64,000 bases of DNA, from positions 62,001 to 126,000 of the forward strand of contig JAQTOU010000007.1 of the NCBI GenBank assembly GCA_028713125.1, in the 5' to 3' direction. How positions within the stretch are numbered: the first letter of the stretch is position 1; each line of letters begins with the position of its first letter. The notes under the pieces are model-generated. The model was not told the origin of the DNA. It saw only the letters and a list, made by a program, of their open reading frames with translations, and ran no database searches. Origin of the DNA: Elusimicrobiales bacterium (GTDB taxonomy: Bacteria > Elusimicrobiota > Elusimicrobia > Elusimicrobiales > UBA9959). Positions 1 to 9,061 of this stretch are shown piece by piece. A program made the position numbers and the translations under genes.

Positions 1-1
1 G

Positions 2-67
2 CCGGCAGCGGCCAAGGCGGGCCGGGGCTGGCTGGCTAAGCTTTTCAATTTCAATAAGGCATCGTAA
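2..67 (+). CDS. Possible 3' end of an upstream dcw gene (partial)
   Basis: In frame 2 the first bases read as a short C-terminus ending GWLAKLFNFNKAS and a TAA, followed by a gap before the ftsI region. The composition looks more protein-like than the other two frames. Upstream of ftsI one usually finds rsmH and ftsL, so this could be the tail of either, but 21 residues cannot identify it. A competing frame stays open from the window edge to a TGA that overlaps the ftsI ATG (ATGA). It is arginine-rich and looks like a shadow, yet the overlap would suit translational coupling. Confidence 0.3.
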   Translation, partial: PAAAKAGRGWLAKLFNFNKAS

Positions 68-93
68 AGCCGCCGCCTCCGCCGGGAGAGTAC

Positions 94-198
94 ATGGCGG
101 ATACAAACAACCTCAGGAATCTGTTCGACAGAATCCCCGTCCACGGGGAATCCGGCTTCGCCCGGGTGGCAGCCGTTCATGATAGCTCAAACCTTAAA
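94..198 (+). other. Possible out-of-frame N-terminal extension of FtsI
   Basis: The reading frame opening at ATG 94 (MADTNNLRNLFDRIP...) follows a GGGAGAG ribosome site and runs into a run of eight A residues. Dropping one A there would fuse it to FtsI just before its membrane segment, giving a cytoplasmic tail of about 35 residues, which is a normal PBP3 arrangement. Taken alone the ORF continues to 312 as a nonsense-like sequence inside ftsI. It may be a homopolymer error, transcriptional slippage, or chance. Confidence 0.3.
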
Positions 199-1870
199 AA
201 AAAGAATACAGATCTGCGCCGGTATAGCCGCGCTTCCGGCCTTTCTGATCTGCGCCAGGCTGTTCTGGCTTCAGACTTTTCGTCACGAAAATCTTTCCGC
301 TACCGCTTCTAAGGAGTTCAACAGGACCGTATCCGAAATAGGGCCCCGGGGCCGCGTCTTCGGCGCCTCCGGCGACCTGCTGGCCGAGTCGATAATGGCC
401 TGGGACGCCGGGCTTTTCAAGAAAGACATGAACGAGCCCGCCCGGGCCGTCGCCGACCTTGCCCGCATACTTTCATTGCCTCCTTCTTTCCGGGAAAAAT
501 TCCGGAAAGCCAAAAATTTCGTCCCGCTGAAAAGGGGCCTGGACAGACAGACTTACGAGCGCGTCAAAGCCCTTAACCTGAAAGGCGTGGTCCTGGACCC
601 GGTGCAGAGCCGCTATTACCCTTCCGGAGATCTCGCCAGGAGCATAATAGGCGTTACCCGCGAAGATAAGGGGCTCACCGGGATAGAACTTCTTTACGAC
701 AAGGTCCTCAGCGGCCGCGTCAGCAGGCGCGAGGTGGTGCGCGACGCCTCCGGCCGCGTGATCTTCCAGGCCAAAGAAGAGGAGTCCCGGCCCCGGGACC
801 TGCATCTTACCATCGACAAGAACATCCAGTATTTCGCCCAGGAGGCCTTGCGCAAAGCGGTGGAGAAGAGCCGGGCGGACCTTGGCATGGCATTAGTGCA
901 GGACCCCCGGAGCGGGCGTATCCTGGCAATGACCTCCTGGCCCCTGGACCTGGAAAAGATAGAGTCGGTCGAGTGGGTCTACGAGCCCGGCTCCACCTTT
1001 AAATCCGTGACCCTGGCCGCCGCGCTTGAAAAAGGCATCGTAAGCGAGAACTCCACGTTCTTCTGCGAGAACGGGGCCTGGGCCTTCAACAGCAAGGTAA
1101 CCCTGCATGACCACGAGCCCGAACAGACGCTCACTCTTTCCGGGGTAATAGAGCGTTCATCCAACATCGGCACCGCCAAGATAGGCCTCAAGCTCGGCGT
1201 CAAGGATTTTTATCTTTACACCAAAGCCTTCGGCTTCGGGGCGAAGTCGGGGCTTGGCTTCGTCGGGGAATCCGCAGGCATCCTGCGGCCGCTGGAGCGC
1301 TTCAAGCAGATAGACCTGGCCGTGGGCTCTTACGGGCACGGCATCGGCGCCACGCCGCTCCAGGTGATAAACGCCTATTCCGCCATCGCGAACGGCGGCA
1401 GGCTTTACGAGCCGCGCCTGGTGGAGAAGATAACCGAATTCGAGGGGGAGGAAGTGTTCAAGAGCGAGCCGGCCGTGATCAGGCAGGTCATCAGCCCGGG
1501 CATCTCCGGACGCGTCAAGGCGATACTCCGGGCCGTGGTGGTAAAAGGCACCGGCAAGCCGGCGGACGTACCGGGATATTCCATCGCGGGCAAGACGGGG
1601 ACTTCGGAGAAGATAGACCCGGTGACCGGCAAGTATCAGAAAGGCAAGAGCGTAGCCTCCTTCGCGGGCTTCTTCCCGGTGCCGGAGCCGCAATACACCA
1701 TCCTGGTGGTCCTGGATAACCCTAAAGGCCGGACCTACGGCGGAGAAACGGCCGCCCCGGCCTTCCGCGAAATAGCCGGGAAGATAATTAACCTCAGGGG
1801 CCTGAAACCGGATCTGCCGCTGCCCCGGCAGGGAAAGGAGCCGGAGGCCGCCCTTCCGGTGTCGGATTGA
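179..1870 (+). CDS. ftsI: Peptidoglycan D,D-transpeptidase FtsI (PBP3-type)
   Basis: Class B penicillin-binding protein that cross-links septal peptidoglycan in the periplasm, working with FtsW. The 563-residue product has one N-terminal membrane segment (about residues 12-31), a PBP dimerisation region, and a transpeptidase domain with the three active-site motifs in order: STFK with the nucleophilic serine near 272, SSN near 326 and KTGT near 471. Length is normal for the family. It is first in a run of murein genes (murE, murF next). The ATG at 179 has only a weak GGTGG upstream. A better-looking start at 94 (GGGAGAG ahead of ATG) lies in another frame and would join this gene through an A8 run at about 192-199, so the true N-terminus is uncertain. 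Confidence 0.93.
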   Translation: MIAQTLKKRIQICAGIAALPAFLICARLFWLQTFRHENLSATASKEFNRTVSEIGPRGRVFGASGDLLAESIMAWDAGLFKKDMNEPARAVADLARILSLPPSFREKFRKAKNFVPLKRGLDRQTYERVKALNLKGVVLDPVQSRYYPSGDLARSIIGVTREDKGLTGIELLYDKVLSGRVSRREVVRDASGRVIFQAKEEESRPRDLHLTIDKNIQYFAQEALRKAVEKSRADLGMALVQDPRSGRILAMTSWPLDLEKIESVEWVYEPGSTFKSVTLAAALEKGIVSENSTFFCENGAWAFNSKVTLHDHEPEQTLTLSGVIERSSNIGTAKIGLKLGVKDFYLYTKAFGFGAKSGLGFVGESAGILRPLERFKQIDLAVGSYGHGIGATPLQVINAYSAIANGGRLYEPRLVEKITEFEGEEVFKSEPAVIRQVISPGISGRVKAILRAVVVKGTGKPADVPGYSIAGKTGTSEKIDPVTGKYQKGKSVASFAGFFPVPEPQYTILVVLDNPKGRTYGGETAAPAFREIAGKIINLRGLKPDLPLPRQGKEPEAALPVSD

Positions 1871-1928
1871 GCGAAAAAAGCCGGGCCCGGCTGTTCCGGA
1901 GCCGCCTCAAATTTTCTATCATTTAACG

Positions 1929-3422
1929 ATGAAGCTGTCCCGCATACTGGAGAATTCCGGAATAAAACATTCCGGGGCGGACCCTGACATAACCGCCGTC
2001 ATCAACGACTCCAGGCTGGCCGGGCCGGGCGCGCTTTTTTTCGCCCTTCCCGGCGCGAAGACGGACGGGGCGAACTTCATGCGCCAGGCGCTGGAGAAGG
2101 GCGCCTCCGCCGTGATCTCGGGCGTCGAAGCCCCGCCGGAACTGTGCGCCGCCTACCCTGCCGCCGTATTTTTCAAAGCAGTCGACCTGCCCGCGGCACT
2201 CTCGAAGACAGCTTCTAATTTTTACGGCCACCCGTCTTCCAGGCTCAAGGTTTTCGGAATAACAGGAACGAAGGGGAAGACCACCACCGCCTATTTGCTC
2301 GAGAGCATCCTGCGGCTGGCCGGCTCGAGGCCCGGCGTCATAGGGACCATCGATTACAGGGTGGACGGCCGCGTCCTTGCCCAGGCTTCGAACACCACGC
2401 CGCTGGCCCACACGCTTCAGGAGCTGCTGGCTAAAATGGTCGCGGCCGACGCTCTTACCGCCGTGCTTGAGATCTCCTCCCACGCCCTGGCGCTGGGCCG
2501 GGCGGACGACGTGGATCTGGACTGCGCCGTCTTCACCAATCTGCAGCGCGACCACCTTGATTTCCACAAGGACAGGGAAAGCTATTTTCAGGCGAAAGCC
2601 CGGCTCTTCGACCTGCTGGAGCGCTCGCCTAAGAACGAGAAATGCGCCGTGATCAACGCCGACGACGAGCGCGCCCCCTGGCTGATCAAACGCCTGAAGG
2701 GAAAAGTAAAGACCCTGACCTTCGGGATAGAGAACGGCGCCGATTTCAGGGCCGGCGGCGTGGAAGTGCTCGAGAGCATGACCCGCTTCACGCTGAAAGC
2801 CGGCGCGGAGGTCCTGCCCGTTAAACTTTCCCTGCTTGGCCGGCATAACATTTACAATGCGCTGGCGGCCATCGCCGCTGCCGCGGCAGGCGGGTACAAC
2901 CTGCGGGCCGCTATCGACGGCGTCGAGGCCCTGGCCAATGTGCCGGGCCGCCTCGAAAGGGTGGACCTGGGGCAGCCCTTCACCGTCTTCGTCGACTACG
3001 CCCACACCGACGCCGCCCTCGAGAACGTCCTTTCGAACCTCAGGCTGATGCCTCACGGCAGGATAATCACGGTATTCGGCTGCGGCGGCGACAGGGACCG
3101 GACCAAGCGCGGCCCGATGGGCGCGGTAAGCTGCTCGCTGAGCGACCTCGCCATAGTCACCAGCGACAACCCGCGCACCGAGGATCCTGCGCAGATCTTC
3201 TCAGATATAGAAAAAGGCATAGCCGGGAAATTCGCTAATTACGAAATTATCCCCGACCGGAAGACCGCGATAGCCAAAGCCGTGGCCGCCGCGGAAAAGG
3301 GCGACATAATACTTATCGCCGGGAAAGGCCATGAAACCTACCAGGTACTGAAGGACAGGACCATACACTTCAGCGACACCGAAGAAGCCGCCGCGGCGAT
3401 AAAGGAAAAGCAGGGCGCATGA
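1929..3422 (+). CDS. murE: UDP-MurNAc-tripeptide synthetase MurE (meso-DAP type)
   Basis: Cytoplasmic Mur ligase adding the third stem-peptide residue to UDP-MurNAc-L-Ala-D-Glu, using ATP. The 497-residue protein has the N-terminal Mur domain, the ATP-binding loop GTKGKTTT (near residue 115), the EISSHAL motif of the central domain, and a C-terminal ligase domain with DNPR near residue 411. In the MurE family DNPR marks meso-diaminopimelate rather than lysine as substrate, consistent with a Gram-negative wall. The start lies 58 bp after ftsI with no clear Shine-Dalgarno (tttaacgATG). The stop overlaps the murF start by 4 bp (ATGA), indicating coupling. Confidence 0.95.
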   Translation: MKLSRILENSGIKHSGADPDITAVINDSRLAGPGALFFALPGAKTDGANFMRQALEKGASAVISGVEAPPELCAAYPAAVFFKAVDLPAALSKTASNFYGHPSSRLKVFGITGTKGKTTTAYLLESILRLAGSRPGVIGTIDYRVDGRVLAQASNTTPLAHTLQELLAKMVAADALTAVLEISSHALALGRADDVDLDCAVFTNLQRDHLDFHKDRESYFQAKARLFDLLERSPKNEKCAVINADDERAPWLIKRLKGKVKTLTFGIENGADFRAGGVEVLESMTRFTLKAGAEVLPVKLSLLGRHNIYNALAAIAAAAAGGYNLRAAIDGVEALANVPGRLERVDLGQPFTVFVDYAHTDAALENVLSNLRLMPHGRIITVFGCGGDRDRTKRGPMGAVSCSLSDLAIVTSDNPRTEDPAQIFSDIEKGIAGKFANYEIIPDRKTAIAKAVAAAEKGDIILIAGKGHETYQVLKDRTIHFSDTEEAAAAIKEKQGA

Positions 3423-4762
3423 ACCTTCAAATTACACTCGGGCAGCTGGCGGAAGCGGTTAAAGGAAAGCTTGTAAAGGGCAAGCCCGAAACGCTTTTCA
3501 ACACATTTATCACCGATACGCGCAAGCAGAAGGCGGGGGATTTTTTCTGGGCCCTCAAAGGCGCCTCCTACGACGCGAACGACTTCCTGACCACGGCCCT
3601 GCCCGGCGCCGGCGGGTTCCTGGCCAGGGAAGACGCGCTGGCGGCCCTGAAAGACCTGCCGCCCTCGGTTGTGGCGGTCAAGGACACTCTTAAAGCTCTG
3701 CAGGACCTGGCCGCCTGGCACAGGCAGCGCTTCGAAATACCCCTTACGGCGATAACAGGCTCGAACGGCAAGAGCACCACCAAAGAGATGCTGAAGAGCA
3801 TTTTCTCGGCCGCCGGAGAGACCTGCTCTAACGCCGGGAACCTCAATAACCAGTTCGGCCTGCCGCTTTCGCTCCTTGAGCTTGCCCCAGCCCATAAGTT
3901 CGGGGTTTTCGAGCTGGGCGCTTCCCGGCGTGGCGACATAAAGGAGATAGGCGAAGTCGCGCGCCCCACCTGCGGGATAATAACCAATATCGGCCCGTCG
4001 CACCTTGAATATTTCGGCGACATGGAAACTATCTTCGAAACCAAGACGGAGCTCGCGGACTGCCTGGCGCCGGGGGGGGTACTCGTCTACAATTACGACG
4101 ACCAGTATCTTTCGCGCCTGAACGGGCGGAAGTTCCCGAAGCTCACTTTCGGCAGAAGCCCCGAGGCGGACCTGCGCATACTTGAAGGGGAACGCCTGAA
4201 GCTGGAGTATGACGGCCGGATACATGAGATCGACCTGCCGCACGCCGGCGGACATAACTATTACAATGCGGCCGCGGCCGCCGGGGCCGCTTTAGCGGCC
4301 GGGCTGGACTTCACCGCCATACGCAAAGGACTTGAGAGCTACACCCCCCCGCCTATGCGCCTGCAGGAGCTTAAAATAAAAGGCGCGACGGTCATACTGG
4401 ACGCCTACAATTCTAACCCGCAGTCAGTCGGTTCGGCTCTTAAGGCGATGCTTGGGAAGCCCAGGCCGCTTTACCTGATGCTTGGGGACATGAAGGAACT
4501 CGGCAAGCATTCAGCGCACTACCACACTGACCTCGGCGCGGCGCTGGCCCATATGGGCGCGGAGAAGGTCTTCCTGGCCGGGCCGGAAATGAAGGCCGCC
4601 GCCGGAGCTTACTGCAGGGCCGGGGGAAGCAGCATGGAATACGGGGAAAGCCTTGAAGACTGGCTGCCCGAGGCGCGCGAACTCATCTCCGCGGGAAAAG
4701 GCTCTTTCCTTATAAAAGCCTCCCGCTCGATGAAATTTGAAAGAATAGTAGAAGGCCTGTAG
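3419..4762 (+). CDS. murF: UDP-MurNAc-tripeptide-D-Ala-D-Ala ligase MurF
   Basis: Adds D-alanyl-D-alanine to UDP-MurNAc-tripeptide, the last cytoplasmic step before the lipid stage. The 447-residue length is typical. Visible motifs are the Mur ligase P-loop GSNGKSTTKEM (about 112-122), the LGASRRGDI segment of the central domain, and the C-terminal DAYNSNP motif characteristic of MurF. It starts inside the murE stop codon (ATGA overlap). After murF the canonical dcw order is interrupted: five unrelated genes precede mraY. Confidence 0.95.
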   Translation: MNLQITLGQLAEAVKGKLVKGKPETLFNTFITDTRKQKAGDFFWALKGASYDANDFLTTALPGAGGFLAREDALAALKDLPPSVVAVKDTLKALQDLAAWHRQRFEIPLTAITGSNGKSTTKEMLKSIFSAAGETCSNAGNLNNQFGLPLSLLELAPAHKFGVFELGASRRGDIKEIGEVARPTCGIITNIGPSHLEYFGDMETIFETKTELADCLAPGGVLVYNYDDQYLSRLNGRKFPKLTFGRSPEADLRILEGERLKLEYDGRIHEIDLPHAGGHNYYNAAAAAGAALAAGLDFTAIRKGLESYTPPPMRLQELKIKGATVILDAYNSNPQSVGSALKAMLGKPRPLYLMLGDMKELGKHSAHYHTDLGAALAHMGAEKVFLAGPEMKAAAGAYCRAGGSSMEYGESLEDWLPEARELISAGKGSFLIKASRSMKFERIVEGL

Positions 4763-4791
4763 TTTTACATCCCGCTTATAAATCCCGAACT

Positions 4792-6447
4792 ATGCTCATA
4801 CCTAAATTATTTGACACTCTTAAGGATTATTCCGCCGAGAAATTCTCGAAAGACGCAACCGCCGGGCTCATCGTAGGCATAGTCTCCCTGCCGCTGGCCA
4901 TAGCTTTCGCCATAGCCTCCGGGGCCACTCCCGACAAGGGGCTCTACACCGCCATCATCGCCGGGTTCATCATCTCCGCCTTCGGCGGCAGCCGCGTCCA
5001 GATAGGCGGGCCCACCGGGGCCTTCGTCATCATCGTCTACCGCATTATCCAGCAGTACGGCTATAACGGCCTGCTCCTCTCCACGATAATAGCCGGGATC
5101 ATACTGGTGATCTTCGGCCTTTGCCAGTTGGGCTCCATAATAAAATTTATACCGTACTCCGTCATCACCGGCTTTACTTTCGGCATCGCCGTCCTTATTT
5201 TTATAGGGCAGATACCGGACTTCATGGGGCTGGCGCTCACTAATTTGCCCGCCGACGCGATCGAGAAAATGAGCATGATGGGCAGAAACCTGGACAAGTT
5301 CAACGTCTACGCCTTCGGCCTCGCCGCCTTCACCCTGCTGACCATCTGGCTGTCCGGTAAAGTGACCAAAAGGATCCCCGGCTCGCTGCTCGCCATCCTG
5401 CTGGCTTCGGCCGCCGCCTACTTCTTCGGTTTCCCTGTAGAAACGATCGGGTCCAGGTTCGGCCAGCTTCCGACCTCGCTTCCGCACCCGGCCCTGCCCG
5501 TCTTCGATTTTAACGCTATCAGGGGCCTGCTGAGCCCGGCCTTCACTATAGCGATGCTCGGGGCCATAGAGTCCCTGCTCTCCGCAGTGGTGGCCGACGG
5601 GATGATAGGCAGCCGCCACGATTCCAACATGGAACTGGTGGCGCAGGGCGCTGCGAATATAATCAGCCCGCTTTTCGGCGGGCTTCCGGCCACCGGCGCG
5701 ATCGCCCGCACCGCGACGAACATAAAGAACGGCGGGCGCACCCCGGTCGCCGGCCTGATAAGCTCGTTTACCCTGCTCATGATAGTCCTGCTGCTGGGCG
5801 GCCTCGTGAGCCACATCCCGCTGGCCTGCCTGGCCGGGATACTGATGTCCGTAGCCTATCACATGAGCGAATGGCGCTCCGTACTTGCGACTGTCCGACT
5901 CTCGAGGGGGGCCGCGGCCGTAACCCTCGTCACCCTGGGGCTGACCATTCTTGTAAACCTCACCGTCGCCATAGAGATAGGCATGATACTCGCCACCATG
6001 GCCTTCATCAGAGGAATGAGCGCGGCCAGCAATGTCAAGATGATAAAGGCCCTCCAGGCGGAGGACGGGGGCGCGGAAACGGACTTTGACGAGGACGAAA
6101 AATTCTCCGCGCTCCTGCCGGAGAAAGCCATGCTTTACGAGATCAGCGGACCGATGTTCTTCGGCGCTATTTATAAATTCAAAGAGGCCCTTGAGGAAAT
6201 AAGCCGCCCGCCGGCAGTGATCATCCTAAAGCTGACGCATGTCCCGTTCATAGACAGCACGGGCGTTAACGCGCTGAAAGAGGCCTTAAAAATTTTCGCG
6301 CGCTCCGGCACCAAATTCATTTTCTGCGGAGTTCAGCCCCAGGTAATGACCCGGCTTCTGCAGGGAGGGATCTCCGAAACCGTAGGCAGGGAAAGTTTTT
6401 ATAAAGAGCTGAAAACGGCCGTTGACCATGCCCGCAAGCTTTGCTGA
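4792..6447 (+). CDS. SulP-family anion transporter with STAS domain
   Basis: Inner-membrane anion transporter of the SulP (SLC26) family. Members carry sulfate, bicarbonate or other anions, and the substrate cannot be read from this sequence. The 551-residue protein opens with the family's amphipathic region and GLIVGIVSLPLAIAFAIASG, has about a dozen hydrophobic segments through residue ~405, then a charged linker and a STAS domain (about 440-550) with the DSTG motif. It lies 29 bp after murF with no strong ribosome site and is the first gene of the insert that splits the dcw cluster. Bicarbonate uptake is a reasonable alternative to sulfate. Confidence 0.88.
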   Translation: MLIPKLFDTLKDYSAEKFSKDATAGLIVGIVSLPLAIAFAIASGATPDKGLYTAIIAGFIISAFGGSRVQIGGPTGAFVIIVYRIIQQYGYNGLLLSTIIAGIILVIFGLCQLGSIIKFIPYSVITGFTFGIAVLIFIGQIPDFMGLALTNLPADAIEKMSMMGRNLDKFNVYAFGLAAFTLLTIWLSGKVTKRIPGSLLAILLASAAAYFFGFPVETIGSRFGQLPTSLPHPALPVFDFNAIRGLLSPAFTIAMLGAIESLLSAVVADGMIGSRHDSNMELVAQGAANIISPLFGGLPATGAIARTATNIKNGGRTPVAGLISSFTLLMIVLLLGGLVSHIPLACLAGILMSVAYHMSEWRSVLATVRLSRGAAAVTLVTLGLTILVNLTVAIEIGMILATMAFIRGMSAASNVKMIKALQAEDGGAETDFDEDEKFSALLPEKAMLYEISGPMFFGAIYKFKEALEEISRPPAVIILKLTHVPFIDSTGVNALKEALKIFARSGTKFIFCGVQPQVMTRLLQGGISETVGRESFYKELKTAVDHARKLC

Positions 6448-6496
6448 AGCGCGGCCGACCGGCATCGCTGCGGTCCGTATCACAGAGGGGGAATAA

Positions 6497-7414
6497 ATGA
6501 AAGCGCTCTTCTTTTGCCTCATTTTAGGTTCGACACAGGGCGCTCACCTTTATGCCCAGGACCTGAGATGCGTCACCCGCTACAGGAACTCTATGGCCGG
6601 CCTGGTAGCCTATACCGACTGCGGCAGCCCGGATGAGATAGCTCCGTATTCCGACGGGATCTCCTGGTTCTACAATATGAGCAGGGTGGACAGGTTCTTT
6701 AAGCAGAAGATCTCCGGAAGCCCGGCCCCCGCGGGGAAAACGGCGCCCGCCGAGCTGAACCCGCAGAAAGCCAACCTTAACGTTCTGCAGCTGGAAACCA
6801 GCGAATTTTTCGTCTACTCCTCCAGCGGGCAGCAAAAAGCCCTTATCGACGCCTACTACAGCGCGATGACCGCGCCCGTGCATCTCGCCGCCAAGACCTC
6901 TCCGGAAGGCAAGGCTGAATTACGCCGCAACCTGGACCAGATGATCCCGAACCTAGCGGCGCTTAAGGACCTGCTTAAAGCCGCGCTGGCCTACGAGAGC
7001 TTAAGCTGGGGCATGTCTCCAGAGGAGTTTAAAAAGAGCGCAGCGGCCGTTACGGAGATCTCTCCGGGACGCTACTGGCTTTCGTCCGAGATCGGCGGCG
7101 TGCACGCCCTGTCGGAATTCCGTTTCCTGGACGGCAGGCTTGTTTCGGCGTGCCTGTCCTTCCCGCCTCCGGGCCTGGCCCAGGCAGAACTGGAGCAGCT
7201 CCGGCTCCTGGTAAGCGAGATCTATTCCTGGCCGGAGAGCTGCGCGAGCGACGGCGAGGCGAACAACTTAACCTGCGTATGGAAAGCCGCGGATACCGAC
7301 ATCGACACCTCCCTGGTAAAGAGAGGCGGCGCGGAAGAGGTCGCTATCACTCTCACCTCACGGAAACTTCTGGACGAGCTTTCCAAAAGCAAAAAAACAG
7401 CCGGCGGCCAGTGA
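6497..7414 (+). CDS. Exported protein of unknown function
   Basis: I do not recognise a family. The 305-residue product starts after a good ribosome site (GAGGGGGAATAAATG) and has a Sec-type signal peptide (MKALFFCLILGSTQGAHLYA, probable cut after AYA-like YAQ). The mature part is mixed alpha/beta in composition with four cysteines spread out (RCVTRY, TDCGS, VSACLS, SCASDG...LTCVW), possibly disulfides. The segment SWGMSPEEFKKS resembles the start of small exported domains that act on membranes or lipids, but this is not diagnostic. It sits between two transporters in the dcw insert. Confidence 0.7.
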   Translation: MKALFFCLILGSTQGAHLYAQDLRCVTRYRNSMAGLVAYTDCGSPDEIAPYSDGISWFYNMSRVDRFFKQKISGSPAPAGKTAPAELNPQKANLNVLQLETSEFFVYSSSGQQKALIDAYYSAMTAPVHLAAKTSPEGKAELRRNLDQMIPNLAALKDLLKAALAYESLSWGMSPEEFKKSAAAVTEISPGRYWLSSEIGGVHALSEFRFLDGRLVSACLSFPPPGLAQAELEQLRLLVSEIYSWPESCASDGEANNLTCVWKAADTDIDTSLVKRGGAEEVAITLTSRKLLDELSKSKKTAGGQ

Positions 7415-7461
7415 CGCCGCGGACGCTTTTATCGCCTGCCACCGGCCGTAAGGATTCTACT

Positions 7462-7490
7462 GTCAAAATGAGCGCATAAAACGATATAAT
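7462..7490 (+). promoter_or_regulatory. Probable promoter of the APC permease gene
   Basis: A perfect -10 box TATAAT at 7485-7490 lies in a short AT-rich gap between convergence-free neighbours. The matching -35 is weak (GTCAAA, 17 bp upstream). The position, 34 bp before the permease ATG, suits a sigma-70 promoter and suggests this gene is not only read from the murF side. Confidence 0.45.
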
Positions 7491-7523
7491 TAGTCCTTAA
7501 TTGCATATTGCAGGGAGCCCAAA

Positions 7524-9050
7524 ATGAAACATATCTTCGCAAGAAAATCCCTTAAAAAACTTTTAGACGAGATGAAGGACGACAACCGCCTTAAAAGGGT
7601 GCTCGGACCTGTCACGCTGACCTCTCTCGGCGTAGGCGCGATAATCGGCGCCGGCATTTTCGTAGCTACGGGCGCGGCGGCGAAGGGCGTCGCGGGCCCT
7701 GCCCTGATGGTCTCCTACGCGCTGGCCGGCATCACCTGCATCTTCGCGGCGCTGTGCTACGCTGAATTCGCCTCGATGGCGCCGGTGGCCGGCTCGGCTT
7801 ACACCTACGCCTACACCACCATGGGCGAGCTGTTCGCCTGGATAATCGGCTGGGACCTCGTCCTCGAATACGCCGTAGGTTCCGCGACGGTAGCCAACGG
7901 CTGGTCCGGCTATTTCCAGAGCGTCATGGCCAAGTTCGGCCTGGCCCTTCCGGAGTACCTTCAGAAAGCGCATTTCGCCTACGACAACGGCCATTTCGTG
8001 GTCACCAATTCCTGGGTAAACCTGCCGGCTATCTGCGTCGTGATCTGCGTCAGCCTTATCCTGATAAAGGGCATCAGCGAAAGCGCCAAATTCAACGCCG
8101 CGATGGTATTTCTCAAGCTGGCGGCCGTGCTCTTTGTCATCTGCGTCGGGGCTTTCTACATCCACCCCGCGAACTATACTCCGTTCGCTCCTTTCGGCTG
8201 GACCGGGATAGGCTTTTTCGGCAAACACATGTTCGGCCAGATGAACGCCGGCGGCGACCCGATCGGGATGATAGCGGGCTCGGCGATAATCTTCTTTGCC
8301 TACATCGGCTTCGACTCGGTCTCCACTCACGCCGAGGAGGCGATCAATCCCAAAAGGGACATCCCGATAGGAATAATAGCTTCCCTCGTCATCTGCACCG
8401 TGCTCTATATCGCCGTAGTCGGAGTCCTGACCGGCATGGTCCCGTTCGCCCAGCTCAGCAAGGACGCGGCGGTCGCCGACGCCTTCAAGCAGGCCGGCCT
8501 CCCCTGGGCCGAGTTCATCATAGCGGCGGCCGGCGTAGCCGGCATCACCTCGGTGCTCCTCGTCATGATGCTCAGCGGCCCCCGCGTCTTCCTGGCGATG
8601 GCGCGCGACGGGCTGATCCCGGCCAAGTTCTTCGCGGACGTGCACCCGAAATTCCGCACCCCCTGGAAAAGCACCATGGCCATAGGGGTTTTTGTCTGCA
8701 TCCTGGCCGGCCTGCTGCCCATCGACGCCCTCCTGCACCTCACGAATATCGGCACGCTTTTCGCCTTCGTTATGGTCTGCGCCGCGGTTCTTATAATGAG
8801 GAAGATAGACCCGCACATAGAAAGGCCTTTCCGCTGCCCCTGGGTTCCGCTGATCCCTATGCTCGGGATCGCGACCTGCCTCCTTCTGATGACCTCCCTG
8901 CCCGCCGCGAACTGGTGGCGGCTTTTCGTCTGGCTCGCTCTCGGCCTGGTGATCTACTTCGCCTACAGCCGCAAGCACAGCTTCCTCGGCAGGGAACTCC
9001 GGGGGGAGAAAATTACCGACAGACCGGTGATACACGTCGAGGGGCATTAA
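7524..9050 (+). CDS. APC-family amino acid permease (CAT/YfnA-like)
   Basis: Inner-membrane amino acid transporter of the amino acid-polyamine-organocation superfamily, cationic-amino-acid-transporter-like subgroup. The 508-residue protein has about 12 to 14 hydrophobic segments. The first carries the family signature GVGAIIGAGIFVATG (about 32-46), where the backbone binds the amino acid alpha-carboxyl and amino groups. Also visible are AEFASMAPVAGSAYTY and FIAYIGFDSVSTHAEE-type segments typical of the subgroup. Substrate is unknown. It has an AGGGAGCC ribosome site and its own -10 box. The end is 11 bp before the next gene's GTG. Confidence 0.9.
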   Translation: MKHIFARKSLKKLLDEMKDDNRLKRVLGPVTLTSLGVGAIIGAGIFVATGAAAKGVAGPALMVSYALAGITCIFAALCYAEFASMAPVAGSAYTYAYTTMGELFAWIIGWDLVLEYAVGSATVANGWSGYFQSVMAKFGLALPEYLQKAHFAYDNGHFVVTNSWVNLPAICVVICVSLILIKGISESAKFNAAMVFLKLAAVLFVICVGAFYIHPANYTPFAPFGWTGIGFFGKHMFGQMNAGGDPIGMIAGSAIIFFAYIGFDSVSTHAEEAINPKRDIPIGIIASLVICTVLYIAVVGVLTGMVPFAQLSKDAAVADAFKQAGLPWAEFIIAAAGVAGITSVLLVMMLSGPRVFLAMARDGLIPAKFFADVHPKFRTPWKSTMAIGVFVCILAGLLPIDALLHLTNIGTLFAFVMVCAAVLIMRKIDPHIERPFRCPWVPLIPMLGIATCLLLMTSLPAANWWRLFVWLALGLVIYFAYSRKHSFLGRELRGEKITDRPVIHVEGH

Positions 9051-9061
9051 TAAGCGGACCC

